64,000 bases of DNA from Vibrio mimicus (GCF_019048845.1 NZ_CP077426.1:2465501-2529500); one strand, 5' to 3'; positions 37,013 to 49,372 are shown, numbered from the stretch's first letter. Notes: a model not told the origin generated them from the sequence alone. Numbers and translations are program-made.

Positions 37013-38143
37013 TTAATCTTGTTCTACTTGTTTGATGTCGATGCGATTTTTTTCGTCAAGTTGCGCCGCTTTAGCACGAATTCGCGCTTCTAATTGAGCA
37101 ACCAGATCATCGTTATCAAATCGCTCTTTCTGGCGCACGCCATCTTCATAGAACGCACTTTTCTTATTGCTGCCCGCTAAACCTAAGTGAGAAACTTCTG
37201 CCTCACCAGGGCCATTTACCACGCAACCAATGATTGACACATCCATTGGTGTCAACACATCTTCGAGACGTTGCTCTAGCGCGTTGACCGTACCAATTAC
37301 GTCGAATTCCTGACGTGAACAACTTGGACAAGCAATAAAGTTGATGCCACGCGAACGAATGCGCAGCGATTTTAAAATATCGAAGCCGACTTTGATTTCT
37401 TCAACCGGATCAGCTGCCAGCGAAATACGCAGCGTATCGCCGATACCTTCGGCAAGCAGCATGCCAAGGCCAACAGCCGATTTAACAGAACCAGCACGCG
37501 CACCACCTGCTTCGGTAATGCCTAAGTGCAGTGGTTGATCGATTTTCTTCGCCAGTAAGCGATAAGACTCTACGGCGAGGAATACATCGGAGGCTTTTAC
37601 ACTGACTTTAAACTGATCAAAGTTAAGACGATCTAAAATATCAACGTGACGCATTGCCGATTCGACTAGCGCTTCCGGCGTAGGTTCGCCGTACTTTAGC
37701 TGAAGATCTTTCTCGAGCGAGCCACCGTTGACACCAATGCGAATCGGAATACCTTTATCACGCGCGCAGTCAACGACTGAGCGAATGCGTTCTTCATTAC
37801 CGATATTGCCTGGGTTGATTCGTAAACAGTCCACGCCGTATTCTGCCACTTTCAGCGCGATACGATAATCAAAGTGAATATCAGCCACCAAAGGCACTGA
37901 GACTTGCTGTTTGATCTGTTTGAACGCCTCTGCAGCATCCATTGTAGGGATCGAGACGCGTACGATATCTGCACCCACTTTTTCCAAAGACTTGATCTGC
38001 GCAACCGTGGCAGCCACGTCAGTGGTTCGGGTATTGGTCATGGATTGTACGGCGATGGGTGCACCATCACCAATAGGAACGTCACCCACATAGATACGTG
38101 TCGAGGGGCGACGCTTAATAGGAGACTCATGTTGCATAGACAT
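37013..38143 (-). CDS. ispG: 4-hydroxy-3-methylbut-2-enyl diphosphate synthase
   Basis: Iron-sulfur enzyme of the MEP isoprenoid pathway, making HMBPP. 376 residues: TIM-barrel part, then the 4Fe-4S-binding domain with Cys in [11 protein letters not shown] and in [13 protein letters not shown] second ATG two codons in (38137) is an equal start choice. Four bases separate it from rodZ. Confidence 0.97.
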   Translation of the reverse strand: MSMQHESPIKRRPSTRIYVGDVPIGDGAPIAVQSMTNTRTTDVAATVAQIKSLEKVGADIVRVSIPTMDAAEAFKQIKQQVSVPLVADIHFDYRIALKVAEYGVDCLRINPGNIGNEERIRSVVDCARDKGIPIRIGVNGGSLEKDLQLKYGEPTPEALVESAMRHVDILDRLNFDQFKVSVKASDVFLAVESYRLLAKKIDQPLHLGITEAGGARAGSVKSAVGLGMLLAEGIGDTLRISLAADPVEEIKVGFDILKSLRIRSRGINFIACPSCSRQEFDVIGTVNALEQRLEDVLTPMDVSIIGCVVNGPGEAEVSHLGLAGSNKKSAFYEDGVRQKERFDNDDLVAQLEARIRAKAAQLDEKNRIDIKQVEQD

Positions 38144-38147
38144 TTTT

Positions 38148-39185
38148 CTAAGGTAAGGTCAATCTTGCTACTTTGCCGGAAGTATACCCAGAAAGGTCAA
38201 CCGGCTCACTCGCTAATGTGATTGAAACGCCTTCTGGCGCACCAAGCACTACTTTATACGGGCGCAAACCATTCAAACTAATGCTCTGTCCGGCTTTTTT
38301 AACTCCAGTGGAGAGCGTTTTACCCGTTGCATCTTTCACTTGAATCCAACAGTCAGAGGAAAAGTTCATCACCAATAACGCAGAAGTCCCTTCAACAGGA
38401 GCGACAACTGGCTCAGTAGAGGAAATAGGTGTGGTAACTGCAGGCTGCGTTACTGGAACGGCCTCCGTTTGCTCAATCGGTGTCACCACGGCTTCCGTTG
38501 AAGTAGAGGCTTCTGTCGCCACTTCAGCACCATTAGGTGCCGGAGAGGTAAGTTCATCGGATTCACTTGTTGTCGGTGGCACTTCCAACAGAGGAGTTTC
38601 TTCACTCGGTGGCGCGCTATTCTGGAGATCATTCAGCGGTGGTACGGTGGCAAACTCTTCGTTGGCAATACCCGTTTCATCTGCGGGTTGCATATCGATT
38701 GCAGGCGCGCCTTCTTCTGCCACCGCTTGAGGAGGAATTAAGTTACTTTTCTGATTGTTCTGCCACCACCACAGGGTAGACATACCGACAATCACCGCAA
38801 ATACCACCCAAGTGATAAGCATAATGCGAGTATCGTGTAGCTGACGCTTAGTTTTCTTAGAGAAACTCTTCATATCAGGTTGTGCGGTCTCCGGCTGACA
38901 GTAGCTGTCATCAAAGGCGCACAAAATTTCTGATTCACGAATGCCAACGGCTTTCGCGTAAGAGCGTAAGTAACCACGCGTGAATGTTGCGACTTGACCA
39001 TCTTCAAAACGGTTCTCTTCGATACTCTGAATAATAGAGAGTCGTAATCTGAGTCGATCCGCAATTTGACGCTGGGTTAACCCCAAATCTTCACGTTTTT
39101 GTTTGAGCAGCGTACCTGGTGCAACTTTGTCAATCACTTGCTCAGGGGTTTCTGGTTGGGTGTAATCGTGTTGTTCAGTAGTCAT
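38148..39185 (-). CDS. rodZ: Cytoskeletal shape protein RodZ
   Basis: Links MreB to the cell-wall elongation machinery. 345 residues: cytoplasmic helix-turn-helix domain ([22 protein letters not shown]), a juxtamembrane basic stretch, one transmembrane helix ([21 protein letters not shown]), a Pro/Thr/Glu-rich periplasmic linker and a C-terminal DUF4115 beta domain. ATG at 39185 is the family start ([16 protein letters not shown]); GTG at 39233 would extend it without support. Confidence 0.93.
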   Translation of the reverse strand: MTTEQHDYTQPETPEQVIDKVAPGTLLKQKREDLGLTQRQIADRLRLRLSIIQSIEENRFEDGQVATFTRGYLRSYAKAVGIRESEILCAFDDSYCQPETAQPDMKSFSKKTKRQLHDTRIMLITWVVFAVIVGMSTLWWWQNNQKSNLIPPQAVAEEGAPAIDMQPADETGIANEEFATVPPLNDLQNSAPPSEETPLLEVPPTTSESDELTSPAPNGAEVATEASTSTEAVVTPIEQTEAVPVTQPAVTTPISSTEPVVAPVEGTSALLVMNFSSDCWIQVKDATGKTLSTGVKKAGQSISLNGLRPYKVVLGAPEGVSITLASEPVDLSGYTSGKVARLTLP

Positions 39186-39498
39186 CCGTAAATTCAATCT
39201 CTTAGTCTGGACTAAGCCGCTTGGGTCGCTCACTTTTATTCTTCATTATAGGTAGTGATGAGACAGCTTTGCTTAATCGATGCAATCAGTTAGCGCTTAG
39301 CTTCGGTATACTCAAATCAAGTTTGAGAAAATTTGCCCCATTCTAATAGATATTGTTGACTAAACAATAAAGAAATGGCCAATAAATCACAGTTAGCTCA
39401 AGGTTTTTCTTTGATCTGACATTCAAGATAAGCGAATTGTCGTTATATTAGGCAAAAATAAAGCCAGAGAAACTTCTCTGGCTTATCTGGCTGATGAA
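39186..39498. other. rodZ upstream region and rlmN terminator
   Basis: About 310 bp without a gene. It holds the rodZ operon promoter region (AT-rich 39340-39410) and, at 39461-39484, the hairpin AAGCCAGAGAA / TTCTCTGGCTT with T-rich minus-strand tail (TTATTTTTG), the terminator of rlmN. The pilF/pilW gene found here in enterics is absent. Confidence 0.75.
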
Positions 39499-40620
39499 TT
39501 ACAGTGTTTTCACTGGAATGGCTTGTTCAGCCAATTGTTTTGCCTTGGTACGTTTGGTTCGGTCGATGACATCACCGACTAACTGGCCACAAGCTGCGTC
39601 AATATCATCTCCGCGAGTCTTGCGAATCGTTACCGTGTGCTCATATTGCATCAAAGTTTTTTGGAAACGGTCGATGCGCGAATTACTTGGCTTTTTGTAT
39701 GGTGAGCCTGGATACGGGTTAAATGGGATCAGGTTAATTTTACAAGGCGTGCCTTTCATGAGCTCAGCGAGTTCATGGGCATGCTCAGTTCCATCGTTCA
39801 CATGATCCAGCAGCACATACTCCACGGTCACCTTGCCACGGTTGGCATTCGATGATGCGATATAGCGACGTACTGTGGCTAAAAATTCTTGGATGTTCCA
39901 GCGATCATTGATCGGCATAATTTGGCTACGCAGCTCGTCATTTGGCGCATGCAATGAGATGGCGAGTGCCACATCAATTTGCCCGATCATCTGCTCTAAA
40001 CCAGAAACCACACCGGAGGTGGAAACTGTTACACGGCGCTTAGACAGACCAAAGCCGAGATCATCAAGCATAATCTCTAACGCTGGGATGAGGTTTTTCA
40101 TGTTGAGCAGAGGCTCACCCATGCCCATCATGACCACGTTAGTGATTGGACGGCGTCCAGTTTCTTTCTCTAGGCCGATTTCACGTGCAGCACGCCAAAC
40201 CTGACCGATAATTTCAGAAACACGTAGGTTACGGTTAAAGCCTTGCTGAGCCGTTGAGCAGAATTTACATTCCAACGCACAACCCACTTGGGAAGAAACA
40301 CAGAGCGTCGCGCGGTCTTCTTCTGGGATATAAACCGTTTCAACATCCTGATCACCCACACGCATTGCCCATTTGATGGTGCCATCGGCTGAGTGTTGCG
40401 CTGCCGAAACATAAGGCGCGCGGATCTCACACTTCGCTTTGAGCTTTTCGCGAAGTTGTTTGTTGATGTTGTTCATTTGATCAAAGTCATCACAACCAAA
40501 GTGATAAATCCACTTCATGACCTGTTCGGCACGAAACGCTTTCTCACCTAGCTCTTCGGCAAAAAACGTACGTAAACCCTTGCGGTCAAAATCGAGTAGA
40601 TTGATTTTTTCTGTGGTCAT
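39499..40620 (-). CDS. rlmN: 23S rRNA / tRNA adenine-C2 methyltransferase RlmN
   Basis: Radical-SAM methylase of A2503 in 23S rRNA and A37 in some tRNAs. 373 residues with the cluster motif C-x3-C-x2-C in CALECKFC and the resolving Cys in DDIDAACGQ near the C terminus. ATG at 40620 follows GAGAGG; upstream in-frame ATG gives no family similarity. Confidence 0.96.
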   Translation of the reverse strand: MTTEKINLLDFDRKGLRTFFAEELGEKAFRAEQVMKWIYHFGCDDFDQMNNINKQLREKLKAKCEIRAPYVSAAQHSADGTIKWAMRVGDQDVETVYIPEEDRATLCVSSQVGCALECKFCSTAQQGFNRNLRVSEIIGQVWRAAREIGLEKETGRRPITNVVMMGMGEPLLNMKNLIPALEIMLDDLGFGLSKRRVTVSTSGVVSGLEQMIGQIDVALAISLHAPNDELRSQIMPINDRWNIQEFLATVRRYIASSNANRGKVTVEYVLLDHVNDGTEHAHELAELMKGTPCKINLIPFNPYPGSPYKKPSNSRIDRFQKTLMQYEHTVTIRKTRGDDIDAACGQLVGDVIDRTKRTKAKQLAEQAIPVKTL

Positions 40621-40793
40621 GGTGCCTCTCAAGAAGACGGAACAGTAATTAAGGGCGCGAATTGTACAGCCTTTATGCAGCGACAACAAGGGCTGTAAAA
40701 GCGTGTCATTTCTAAGGTGTTAATTCTTGATGGGTTGTTTTTTGTGTAGATTTTAGGCTCCACATTGGGAGCCTAAATAACCCTATTCAAAAG

Positions 40794-41222
40794 TTATGAA
40801 CGAGGGCAGATTTCTGACTCTGGAAAGAAGAATTCAATTTCACGAGCAGCCGATGCTGGGCTATCACTCCCGTGTACTGAGTTATAACGCATGCTCAGTG
40901 CATAATCGGCACGCAACGTACCGCAAGCCGCTTCCTCTGGATTAGTTTTACCCATCAGTTCACGGTAACGCGCAATGGCATTTTCACCTTCCAACACTTG
41001 CACCATGATCGGACCTGAAGTCATAAATTCTTTCAGGGGTTCGAAAAAGGGTTTGCCTTCGTGCTCAGCGTAAAAACCACTCGCTTGCTCTTCCGACAGG
41101 TGAACCATTTTCGCCGCAATGATCTGCAAACCCGCTTTTTCGATGCGATGGTAAATTTCACCAATCAGGTTACGCTTCACCGCATCCGGTTTAATGATCG
41201 AAAATGTTCTTTCTAGAGCCAT
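40794..41222 (-). CDS. ndk: Nucleoside diphosphate kinase
   Basis: Balances NTP pools by phosphate transfer. 142 residues, normal size, with the active-site signature NSVHGSDS (phospho-His) and the [15 protein letters not shown] start. An inverted repeat TTTAGGCTCC / GGGAGCCTAAA lies 20-40 bp downstream but lacks a T run. Confidence 0.97.
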
Positions 41223-41269
41223 AAAATTTCCTTTTGTTTATTGTGCTTGTTTTAATTCTCTTAATAAAA

Positions 41270-41296
41270 ACAAGGCAGCTTTACAAGCTGCCTTTA
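41270..41296 (-). terminator. Terminator of pepB
   Basis: AAGGCAGCTT / AAGCTGCCTT stem with a 3-base loop and, on the minus strand, GTTTTTATT after it. Confidence 0.82.
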
Positions 41297-41299
41297 AAT

Positions 41300-42589
41300 T
41301 TATGCTTGCTGCATCATAATTCGTGCGAGCATTTTCACGCCCATGCCCGTGGCTCCAGCGGCCCATTTATCGCTGGCTGACTTGCGATACGTGGCTGAAC
41401 AGTCAAAATGCAGCCAACCTTGTTGATATCCTTCGACAAAATAAGAGAGGAACGCCGCTGCAGTACTGGCGCCTGGCGTATAATCGCCATTGCTGATGTT
41501 AGACAGATCCGCAAAGTTAGAAGGCAGCATCTCACGATGGAATTCAGCCAGAGGCAGTGCCCACAACGCTTCATTCTCTTCTTTTGCCGCAGTTAATGCT
41601 TGTTGACTCAGCGACTCATCATAAGAAAGCAGTGCGTGGTAATCATTACCCAATGCGTTTTTCGCCGCACCGGTTAAGGTTGCGCAGTCGATGATCAGTT
41701 GTGGTTTTTGCTCACTAGCGTAGATAAGGCCATCGGCCAGAACCAAACGCCCTTCCGCATCGGTGTTCATGATTTCTACGGTTTTGCCATTTTTGTAGGT
41801 GATAATGTCACCGAGCTTCAATGCACGACCGGAAACCATGTTTTCCGCACAGCAAAGGATCAGTTTCACACGCTTGTTGAAACCGCGCATGATCGCTAAG
41901 CCCAAAGCGCCCGTGATCATACCTGAGCCGCCCATGTCCGCTTTCATAGCTGACATCATGTTGGAAGGCTTCAAGCTGTAACCGCCTGAATCAAAGGTAA
42001 TACCCTTACCTACTAAACAAGCGAATACCGGTGCGTTTTCGTCGCCCGTTGGGTTGTAATCCAGTTGCAGCATGGCAGAAGTGCGTTCAGAGCCACGGCC
42101 AACAGCATAAATACCTTCCCAACCTTCGGTGAGCAGATCTTTATCTTTCACGATGCGGTAAGAAACATGTTCCGGCGCGAGTGATTTGATAAATTCTGCC
42201 GCCATCGTCGCCAGTTGACGTGGAGCCACTTCTTCCGCGCTTTTGTTGATGATATCGCGCGTCCAATCCGTTGCTTTAATGCGCGCTTCTAGCTCTGCTT
42301 GTTCAGTAGCAGCTAACGCTTTCCACTCGACGGTATTGCGTTTTTTCGCATCACGGTAGCCTTGATAGAAAGCCCAAATGCTCTCCAAATCCCAACCTTC
42401 TCCAGCCAGGAATATTGTGCGGATACCTTGATTATCTAACTTACGAGCTGCGCGTTGGATCGCGCTGAAATCTTGTGCTTGAGCCAAGTGAATGGTTGCA
42501 CCTTGCTCTGCAAAGGAAATGAGCGCTTTCTCTCCCCACTGAGGCTGGGCAGCTTGAGTACTCAAAAATACAGACATCTGTGTAGACAT
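41300..42589 (-). CDS. pepB: Peptidase B (M17 leucyl aminopeptidase family)
   Basis: Manganese-dependent aminopeptidase. 429 residues; C-terminal M17 domain with [15 protein letters not shown], metal Asp in MKADMGGSG, and the signature [17 protein letters not shown] at 42589 follows AAGGAG. It sits downstream of the isc operon, separated by a terminator. Confidence 0.95.
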   Translation of the reverse strand: MSTQMSVFLSTQAAQPQWGEKALISFAEQGATIHLAQAQDFSAIQRAARKLDNQGIRTIFLAGEGWDLESIWAFYQGYRDAKKRNTVEWKALAATEQAELEARIKATDWTRDIINKSAEEVAPRQLATMAAEFIKSLAPEHVSYRIVKDKDLLTEGWEGIYAVGRGSERTSAMLQLDYNPTGDENAPVFACLVGKGITFDSGGYSLKPSNMMSAMKADMGGSGMITGALGLAIMRGFNKRVKLILCCAENMVSGRALKLGDIITYKNGKTVEIMNTDAEGRLVLADGLIYASEQKPQLIIDCATLTGAAKNALGNDYHALLSYDESLSQQALTAAKEENEALWALPLAEFHREMLPSNFADLSNISNGDYTPGASTAAAFLSYFVEGYQQGWLHFDCSATYRKSASDKWAAGATGMGVKMLARIMMQQA

Positions 42590-42687
42590 GGTTTCTCCTT
42601 GTCTTAAATATTGGCTTTGCCTGTGCCATCTCATTAAATCGCCACGATGTTAGCATTATGTCGAGACAAAATGTCAAACGAATAAAA

Positions 42688-42712
42688 AAACGGACCAAGT
42701 GGTCCGCATTTT
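42688..42712 (-). terminator. Terminator of the isc operon
   Basis: CGGACC-AAGT-GGTCCG stem-loop (42691-42706) with A and T runs on both sides; minus-strand tail is TTTTTTTA. Confidence 0.85.
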
Positions 42713-42746
42713 TTGATAAGAAGTGTTAACTCTGTGAGGTTTCTGG

Positions 42747-42941
42747 TTATTCAAACTCATCCATCCAGCACAGAATCACCGCTTCGAGGATTTTTTCGTT
42801 GGAATGGTTCGGATCATCTTCAAAATCTTCCAACTCCATAATCCAACGATGCAGATCGGTAAAACGTACTGTTTTTGGATCGACATCTGGAAACTTATCA
42901 CACAGTTCAATCGCGATATCGCGCGAATCTGTCCATTTCAT
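42747..42941 (-). CDS. iscX: Iron-sulfur cluster assembly protein IscX
   Basis: Small acidic protein that binds IscS and modulates cluster assembly. 64 residues starting [10 protein letters not shown], with [17 protein letters not shown] at 42941 has GGAAGG upstream. Last gene of the isc operon. Confidence 0.94.
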   Translation of the reverse strand: MKWTDSRDIAIELCDKFPDVDPKTVRFTDLHRWIMELEDFEDDPNHSNEKILEAVILCWMDEFE

Positions 42942-42989
42942 GATTGACCTTCCCATTGGTTTTGCCTCGGTATTCACCGAGGCAGAGAA

Positions 42990-43328
42990 TTAATGATCTT
43001 CGCTCGCGTGGTTCAGAGTGTACTTCGGAATCTCTACTACTAGGTCTTCATCCGCCACTCGAGCCTGACAGCTGAGACGAGATTCTGGCTCCAGACCCCA
43101 AGCTTTATCCAGCATATCGTCTTCCAGCTCATCACTCTCTTCCAGTGAATCAAACCCTTCTCGAACGATACAGTGGCAAGTAGTACAAGCGCACGATTTC
43201 TCACACGCATGCTCAATAGCGATACCGTTTTTGAGTGCCACATCAAGAATCGTTTCCCCGGTTTGCGCTTCTAACACTGCGCCTTCCGGGCAAAGGGTTT
43301 CATGAGGCAAAACAATAATCTTTGGCAT
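42990..43328 (-). CDS. fdx: ISC-type 2Fe-2S ferredoxin
   Basis: Electron donor for cluster assembly. 112 residues with adrenodoxin-type ligands C-x5-C-x2-C in ACEKSCACTTC and a distant fourth Cys in RLSCQARVAD. ATG at 43328 is the family start (MPKIIVLPHE). Confidence 0.95.
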   Translation of the reverse strand: MPKIIVLPHETLCPEGAVLEAQTGETILDVALKNGIAIEHACEKSCACTTCHCIVREGFDSLEESDELEDDMLDKAWGLEPESRLSCQARVADEDLVVEIPKYTLNHASEDH

Positions 43329-43341
43329 GTTGGTAATCTCT

Positions 43342-45192
43342 TCAAATCTCGTCAACGGAGTGGCCAGCCAGTGCGCTACGAATCGATTTATCCATTCGTC
43401 TTGACGCAAAATCCTGACTCGCTTTGTCTGTGTCTTTTATTCCTTGCTCAATGGCATCCGCATTATCGCCATTGCGCAGTTCAATCAAGCGCTCGATCGC
43501 CTGTAATAAAGTTTGGCGCTCTTGCTCGTTCAGCAGCTCATCACCATCCGCTTGCAGGGCTGAAACTAAGCCTTCAATCACGCGATCGGCTTCTACGCGC
43601 TGCTCTGCCAACGCACGCGCCAGCATATCCTCTTTAGCATAGGCCATGGAGTCTTTGAGCATCTGGGTGACTTCGTCATCGCTTAAACCATAAGATGGCT
43701 TAACCTGAATCTCTGCTTGTACACCGGTGCTTTTTTCCAAAGCCGTCACGGAAAGTAAACCATCCGCATCCACTTGATAAGTCACGCGAATGTGCGCAGC
43801 ACCTGCCGCCATCGGCGGTATGCCTTTGAGTGAGAAGCGTGCCAGAGAGCGACAGTCATCAACCATTTCACGCTCCCCTTGAACCACATGCACACTCATC
43901 GCCGTTTGCCCATCTTTGAAGGTGGTAAACTCTTGCGCGCGAGCGACAGGAATAGTGGTGTTGCGTGGGATGATTTTTTCGACCAAACCGCCCATGGTTT
44001 CAATCCCCAAAGAGAGTGGGATGACATCGAGCAGCAACATTTCTGCATCAGGCTTATTGCCGGCCAGAATGTCAGCCTGAATCGCCGCCCCAATCGCGAC
44101 CACTTCATCTGGGTTAATGCTGGTCAGTGGTGTGCGGCCAAAAAACTCCCCCACTTGCTCGCGCACAAACGGTGTGCGGGTTGAACCGCCCACCATCACG
44201 ACTTCGAGCACTTCATCCGCTTCAACACCGGCATCTTTCAATGCGCGGCGGCAAGAAAGTAGCGTCTTTTTCAACAATGGTGCAATTAGGTTTTCCAACT
44301 CTTCACGAGTAAGCGAACCTTGCCAGCCAAGCACATTCAGCTCAGCCGTCATGTATTCAGTCAGATCGATTTTGGCTTGTGTCGCGGCGTTAATCAGCGC
44401 GCGCTGCTGCTCAGCGGTTAAACTGGTGAGTCCGATTTGTGCTTGCAGGTGATCGGCGATCAGATGGTCAAAATCATCACCACCCAGTGCAGAGTCACCA
44501 CCGGTTGCGAGCACTTCAAACACGCCGCGTGAAAGGCGTAAAATCGAAATATCGAAGGTGCCGCCACCTAGATCGTACACCGCGATCACACCTTCTTGGC
44601 CTGAGTCCAAACCATAAGCAATCGCCGCTGCTGTCGGCTCATTGAGTAAACGCAGCACATGCAAGCCCGCTAACGCCGCAGCATCTTTAGTCGCAACCCG
44701 CTGCGCATCATCAAAATACGCAGGTACCGTGATGACCACACCCGCTAAATCGCCGCCCAAAGTAGCGGTGGCACGTTCTGCTAAAGCTTTCAAAATATCC
44801 GCAGAAATTTGAATTGGGTTTTTATCACCTTGCGCGGTTTGCACAATCGGCAAGCCTTTCTCGCTCGCTTTAAAGCGATAAGGCAGATGAGGATAACGCT
44901 GATTAATGTCTTGCAGTGAACGTCCAAGCAGACGTTTTACCGAAATCACTGTGTTATGCGGATCGGTTTCTGCTTGTTCACGAGCTAGATAGCCCACTCG
45001 AGTTTCATCGACACCATAATTCACCACGGACGGGAGAATACTGCGCTCTTGGCTATCCACCAGTGTACTGGCGGTTCCACTACGCACAGACGCCACTAAG
45101 GAGTTAGTGGTGCCTAAATCAATACCCGCAGCCAATTTATGCTGGTGTGGTGCCGAACTTTGACCCGGCTCTGCAATCTGAAGTAATGCCAT
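43342..45192 (-). CDS. hscA: Hsp70-class chaperone HscA
   Basis: Specialised Hsp70 that releases clusters from IscU. 616 residues: ATPase domain with [24 protein letters not shown] and the GGSTRTPFV motif, then a substrate-binding domain. Works with HscB, encoded 23 bp upstream. Confidence 0.97.
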   Translation of the reverse strand: MALLQIAEPGQSSAPHQHKLAAGIDLGTTNSLVASVRSGTASTLVDSQERSILPSVVNYGVDETRVGYLAREQAETDPHNTVISVKRLLGRSLQDINQRYPHLPYRFKASEKGLPIVQTAQGDKNPIQISADILKALAERATATLGGDLAGVVITVPAYFDDAQRVATKDAAALAGLHVLRLLNEPTAAAIAYGLDSGQEGVIAVYDLGGGTFDISILRLSRGVFEVLATGGDSALGGDDFDHLIADHLQAQIGLTSLTAEQQRALINAATQAKIDLTEYMTAELNVLGWQGSLTREELENLIAPLLKKTLLSCRRALKDAGVEADEVLEVVMVGGSTRTPFVREQVGEFFGRTPLTSINPDEVVAIGAAIQADILAGNKPDAEMLLLDVIPLSLGIETMGGLVEKIIPRNTTIPVARAQEFTTFKDGQTAMSVHVVQGEREMVDDCRSLARFSLKGIPPMAAGAAHIRVTYQVDADGLLSVTALEKSTGVQAEIQVKPSYGLSDDEVTQMLKDSMAYAKEDMLARALAEQRVEADRVIEGLVSALQADGDELLNEQERQTLLQAIERLIELRNGDNADAIEQGIKDTDKASQDFASRRMDKSIRSALAGHSVDEI

Positions 45193-45215
45193 CAGTTGTT
45201 CCTTTGAATCTTGAA

Positions 45216-45731
45216 TTAGCCAAGCAGTTGGTCTTCGACTCGTTCTACTTCATTTTTTAGTTTGGCAATAAATTTGAGCTTTCTGACTTGGTCGGCCGCC
45301 GCTAGCCACTCACTTTGTGATAAGAGTTGCTGCAACTGAGTAAGATAAGCGCGCTGCATCTTGGTCACTTTGCTGTCAAAATCCATCAATGCCGTTTCTG
45401 GTTCTGCATGCGATGTGACGGATTCCAACTCCTCACGCAGCTCCATCTGTTCCATTAGGAACATAGGATCTTGCAGAGTTTGCTGCTCGGCATTCATCTC
45501 AATACCTTGTAAAGACAAGAGATATTCAGCACGGCGCAGAGGATCTTTCAGCGTTTGGTAAGCGTCATTAATTTGCGCAGCTTGTTGCACCGCCAATAGG
45601 CGATCGCGCTCAGAAGCGGTGGCAAAATTATCCGGATGGAATCGTTTTTGCAACGCTCTGAACTGAGAAGAAAGAAGGCTACCATCCAGTTCAAACTGAA
45701 TCGGCAGCCCAAATAATTCAAAATAATTCAT
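45216..45731 (-). CDS. hscB: J-domain co-chaperone HscB
   Basis: Delivers IscU to HscA. 171 residues: J domain with RFHPDNF and a C-terminal three-helix bundle. Standard length and place. Confidence 0.96.
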   Translation of the reverse strand: MNYFELFGLPIQFELDGSLLSSQFRALQKRFHPDNFATASERDRLLAVQQAAQINDAYQTLKDPLRRAEYLLSLQGIEMNAEQQTLQDPMFLMEQMELREELESVTSHAEPETALMDFDSKVTKMQRAYLTQLQQLLSQSEWLAAADQVRKLKFIAKLKNEVERVEDQLLG

Positions 45732-45779
45732 CTTGATAGCGGTCCTGTGATCGAGAACGATCTCGATGGTCAGTTACCG

Positions 45780-46103
45780 TTAAACGTTGAAGCTTTCACC
45801 ACAACCACATTCACTTTTGACATTTGGGTTGTTGAATTCAAAGCCTTCGTTTAACCCTTCTTTTTTGTAATCGAGTTGAGTGCCATCTAAATAGACCATG
45901 CTTTTAGTGTCAATAATCACTTTAACGCCATGGCTTTCAAATACGTGGTCTTCTTCGTTGAGATCATCAACAAATTCGAGCACATACGCCATTCCGGAAC
46001 ACCCAGTCGTCTTGACACCAAGACGTAAACCGATGCCTTTTCCACGATTATCCAGAAAAGTTTTAACTCGGCTTGCTGCGGTTTCGCTAAGAGTGACGGC
46101 CAT
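45780..46103 (-). CDS. iscA: A-type carrier protein IscA
   Basis: Iron-sulfur carrier. 107 residues with the three conserved cysteines: one in [10 protein letters not shown] and the pair in ECGCGESF at the C terminus. Confidence 0.96.
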   Translation of the reverse strand: MAVTLSETAASRVKTFLDNRGKGIGLRLGVKTTGCSGMAYVLEFVDDLNEEDHVFESHGVKVIIDTKSMVYLDGTQLDYKKEGLNEGFEFNNPNVKSECGCGESFNV

Positions 46104-46163
46104 ACTTCAACCTTATGATTTCAATAAATTAAAGGGTGGGAGCTGCGACAGCTCCCAAACGAA

Positions 46164-46547
46164 TTAGTGTTGATGCTTTTTCTTGTAATCCGCAACAGCG
46201 GCTTTGATGGCATCTTCGGCTAGGATAGAACAGTGAATTTTCACTGGTGGCAATTCAAGCTCTTCAGCGATTTCGCTGTTCTTGATCGCTGCCGCTTCAT
46301 CAATGCTCTTGCCTTTTACCCATTCAGTCACTAGCGAGCTAGAAGCGATTGCGCTACCACAGCCGTAAGTTTTGAATTTTGCATCTTCGATGATGCCTTC
46401 TGGTGACACTTTGATCTGCAGACGCATCACGTCGCCACACGCAGGTGCGCCAACCATGCCGCTACCTACAGAAGGATCTTCTTTATCAAATGAACCAACG
46501 TTACGTGGGTTCTCGTAATGGTCAATGACCTTTTCGCTGTATGCCAT
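46164..46547 (-). CDS. iscU: Iron-sulfur scaffold IscU
   Basis: Scaffold for new 2Fe-2S clusters. 127 residues with Cys in APACGD, YGCGSA and HCS, and the HscA-recognition LPPVK motif (ELPPVKIHCS). Confidence 0.97.
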   Translation of the reverse strand: MAYSEKVIDHYENPRNVGSFDKEDPSVGSGMVGAPACGDVMRLQIKVSPEGIIEDAKFKTYGCGSAIASSSLVTEWVKGKSIDEAAAIKNSEIAEELELPPVKIHCSILAEDAIKAAVADYKKKHQH

Positions 46548-46583
46548 GTTCGTTACCTCGAATCCTTTATAACCTTGGTGTGA

Positions 46584-47798
46584 TTAGTGATGAGCCCACT
46601 CAACGGTGTTCAGATCGACACCCTCTTTGTACATATCCCACAATGGAGACATGTCACGCAGTTTATCTACCGCTACGCGGATCAGTTCAATCGCATAATC
46701 AATTTCAGCTTCTGTAGTGAAACGCCCGAAAGAGAAACGAATTGAGCTGTGCGCTAATTCATCGTTCAGACCCAAAGCACGCAATACGTAAGAAGGCTCA
46801 AGGCTAGCTGAAGTACATGCACTGCCTGACGATACAGCCAGATCTTTCAGTGCCATCAGCAGAGATTCGCCTTCAACAAAGGCAAAACTCACGTTGAGGT
46901 TATGTGGTACACGTTGCTCAAGATCGCCGTTGATGGTTACCGCTTCCATATCTTTGATGCCAGCCAGCAAACGCTCACGCAACGCGAGTGCGTGCTCATA
47001 ATCTTTCTGCATCTCTTCTTTTGCGATACGGAACGCTTCACCCATACCAACAATTTGATGAGTCGCTAATGTACCAGAGCGGAAACCACGCTCATGACCA
47101 CCACCGTGCATTTGTGCTTCTAGACGGATACGTGGCTTGCGGCGCACATACAGAGCACCGATGCCTTTTGGGCCGTAAATTTTGTGTGCAGACAGTGAAA
47201 TCAGATCCACTTTCAGCTCTTGAACATCAATCGCGACTTTGCCAGCCGATTGTGCTGCATCAACGTGGAATACCACTTTGCGTGAGCGGCACAGTTCGCC
47301 AATTGCGGCGATATCTTGGATCACACCGATTTCGTTGTTCACGTGCATGATAGAAACCAAAATGGTGTCATCACGCATCGCGGCTTCAAGTTTAGCCAGA
47401 TCGATCAAGCCATTTGATTCTGGATCAAGATAAGTCACCTCAAAACCTTCACGCTCAAGTTGGCGCATAGTATCTAGCACGGCTTTGTGCTCGGTTTTGC
47501 TGGTGATAATGTGCTTACCTTGCTTGTTATAAAAGTGAGCAACACCTTTGATTGCAAGGTTGTCAGATTCTGTTGCACCCGAAGTGAAAACAATTTCACG
47601 TGGGTCTGCATTCAATAGTTCTGCGATTTGCTCACGCGCAGTGTCTACGGCTTCTTCTGCCTGCCAGCCATAACGGTGTGAACGCGATGCTGGGTTACCA
47701 AAGATACCGTCCATCGTCATGCACTGAACCATTTTTTCAGCCACACGCGGATCAACTGGGCATGTTGCTGAATAATCTAGATAAATAGGCAGTTTCAT
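46584..47798 (-). CDS. iscS: Cysteine desulfurase IscS
   Basis: PLP enzyme supplying sulfur for clusters and tRNA thiolation. 404 residues with the PLP-lysine motif [12 protein letters not shown] and the active Cys in [20 protein letters not shown] precedes the ATG. Confidence 0.97.
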   Translation of the reverse strand: MKLPIYLDYSATCPVDPRVAEKMVQCMTMDGIFGNPASRSHRYGWQAEEAVDTAREQIAELLNADPREIVFTSGATESDNLAIKGVAHFYNKQGKHIITSKTEHKAVLDTMRQLEREGFEVTYLDPESNGLIDLAKLEAAMRDDTILVSIMHVNNEIGVIQDIAAIGELCRSRKVVFHVDAAQSAGKVAIDVQELKVDLISLSAHKIYGPKGIGALYVRRKPRIRLEAQMHGGGHERGFRSGTLATHQIVGMGEAFRIAKEEMQKDYEHALALRERLLAGIKDMEAVTINGDLEQRVPHNLNVSFAFVEGESLLMALKDLAVSSGSACTSASLEPSYVLRALGLNDELAHSSIRFSFGRFTTEAEIDYAIELIRVAVDKLRDMSPLWDMYKEGVDLNTVEWAHH

Positions 47799-47824
47799 TT
47801 TCTACTCCAGTGTAAACCTTGCCG

Positions 47825-48346
47825 CTATGAGCGAACATTAATACCAAAAGGCGCAGCACCAATGGTGACTGTTTTTGTGTTATTTTGCGAAACCCTTTGG
47901 TTGACCGAAAGATGATGATCTTGTCGATCCGAAACTTCGATAACTTCGTTATCCACCATCAGCTCACCGAGCGTAATGTTGTTCAAAAAATCAGTAATGC
48001 GTGAACTGAGATCACGCCACAGTGTGTGAGTCAGGCAGCGAGTTCCGCCTTGACAATCGCCTTTCCCATTACATTTGGTTGCATCAACCGATTCATCGAC
48101 CGCTGCAATAACAGTGCCGATAGAAATGGCATACGAATCCATTCCTAGGCGATAACCGCCACCAGGGCCACGCACACTGGCGACTAAGCCCGCTTTACGC
48201 AACTTAGAAAAAAGTTGTTCTAAGTACGAAAGAGAAATGCCTTGGCGCTCAGAAATATCCGCCAATGGTACTGGGTTTTGTTGCGAATGCAGAGCCACAT
48301 CTAACATGGCTGTTACCGCATATCTTCCTTTAGATGTCAGTCTCAT
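47825..48346 (-). CDS. iscR: Iron-sulfur-responsive repressor IscR
   Basis: Rrf2-family regulator that represses the isc operon when it carries a 2Fe-2S cluster. 173 residues: winged helix starting [16 protein letters not shown], and cluster ligands C-x5-C-x5-C in [15 protein letters not shown]. The ATG at 48346 is the family start. Two candidate binding sites lie just upstream. Confidence 0.96.
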   Translation of the reverse strand: MRLTSKGRYAVTAMLDVALHSQQNPVPLADISERQGISLSYLEQLFSKLRKAGLVASVRGPGGGYRLGMDSYAISIGTVIAAVDESVDATKCNGKGDCQGGTRCLTHTLWRDLSSRITDFLNNITLGELMVDNEVIEVSDRQDHHLSVNQRVSQNNTKTVTIGAAPFGINVRS

Positions 48347-48389
48347 AATCACACCGTATCCACACTGTTTATGTGGCTGGAAGTTTTTC

Positions 48390-48439
48390 ATACTTGAGTT
48401 TTTTGGTCAAGTATTTATTTGACTAATTTAGTCAGGTAT
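48390..48439. promoter_or_regulatory. Two IscR-type binding sites in the isc promoter
   Basis: Site 1, 48416-48439, on the minus strand reads ATACCTGACT-AAATT-AGTCAAATA and fits the type 1 IscR consensus (ATA--YGACT----AGTC---TAT). Site 2 is an inverted repeat ATACTTGA (48390-48397) / TCAAGTAT (48407-48414). The pair fits negative feedback as in E. coli. Confidence 0.8.
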
Positions 48440-48460
48440 TTAACCCTGAGACTTATAAGC

Positions 48461-49192
48461 TCATTTTCTATACGCAATCGACTTTTGCACTGAGGTTAGA
48501 ATACCACGCAAGATATTGATTTCTTGAGCTTCAGGTCGAGCACGAGTAAACATTCGGCGCAGTTTATTCATCACCTGCCCCGGTTGCTGCGCAGAAATAA
48601 ACTCGGTTTGGGTAATCACTTTTTCAAGATGTTCATAGAATAATTCCAGCTCTTGATGGCGTGGGTATTCTTCCTCTTGCTGTGCTCGAGATTGGCTCTG
48701 TTCAACACTTAGATACGCCATGCGCACTTCATAACTTAGCAATTGCACTGCCATAGCTAAATTGAGTGAACTGTATTCTGGATTCGCAGGCACACACACA
48801 TGGTAGTGGCACAATTGCAGCTCATCATTGGTCAATCCGGTACGTTCGCGGCCAAAGACCATCGCAACAGTATGCTGTGAAGCTTCAGCAATCAGTTTTT
48901 CACCACATTGACGCGGTTCCAACATTGGCCAATCTAGAGTTCGGGAACGAGCACTGGTACCCACAACGAGCCCGCAATCAGCAACGGCCGCTTCAAGCGT
49001 TGGAAAAATCTGTGCATTCAGTGCTATTTCGCTGGCTCCAGCGGCTAGCGCGATCGCTTGAGCATCAACCTGACACTGCGGATCCACCAACACCATTTGG
49101 CTCAGCCCCATGACTTTCATCGCCCGAGCGGCCGAACCAATATTTCCAGAGTGAGAAGTGCCGACTAATACGACTTTCACGCGATCTAACAT
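48461..49192 (-). CDS. trmJ: tRNA (Cm32/Um32) 2'-O-methyltransferase TrmJ
   Basis: SPOUT-class methylase of the tRNA anticodon loop. 243 residues with the N-terminal [20 protein letters not shown] and the knot segments [14 protein letters not shown] and [17 protein letters not shown] at 49192 is the family start. Confidence 0.95.
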   Translation of the reverse strand: MLDRVKVVLVGTSHSGNIGSAARAMKVMGLSQMVLVDPQCQVDAQAIALAAGASEIALNAQIFPTLEAAVADCGLVVGTSARSRTLDWPMLEPRQCGEKLIAEASQHTVAMVFGRERTGLTNDELQLCHYHVCVPANPEYSSLNLAMAVQLLSYEVRMAYLSVEQSQSRAQQEEEYPRHQELELFYEHLEKVITQTEFISAQQPGQVMNKLRRMFTRARPEAQEINILRGILTSVQKSIAYRK

Positions 49193-49372
49193 TATCTGCT
49201 CACAGTACTCCAAACAAAGCCGCGCGATAGTAACACAAACCTGACTAAAATGGTCAGACCCTTTGCTTCCTCAAACAACCAAGCGCACAAAAAATAACCA
49301 CTTCCATTTTTGATTTGTTTTGGTATACTGCCGCCCGCTTTTTCGTTCTTTAACATCCGTTGGGAAACTTGT

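Noticed and set aside
40752..40777. Hairpin after ndk as a terminator
   Set aside because: The stem is good but neither side has a T run, so it is noted only in the ndk entry.
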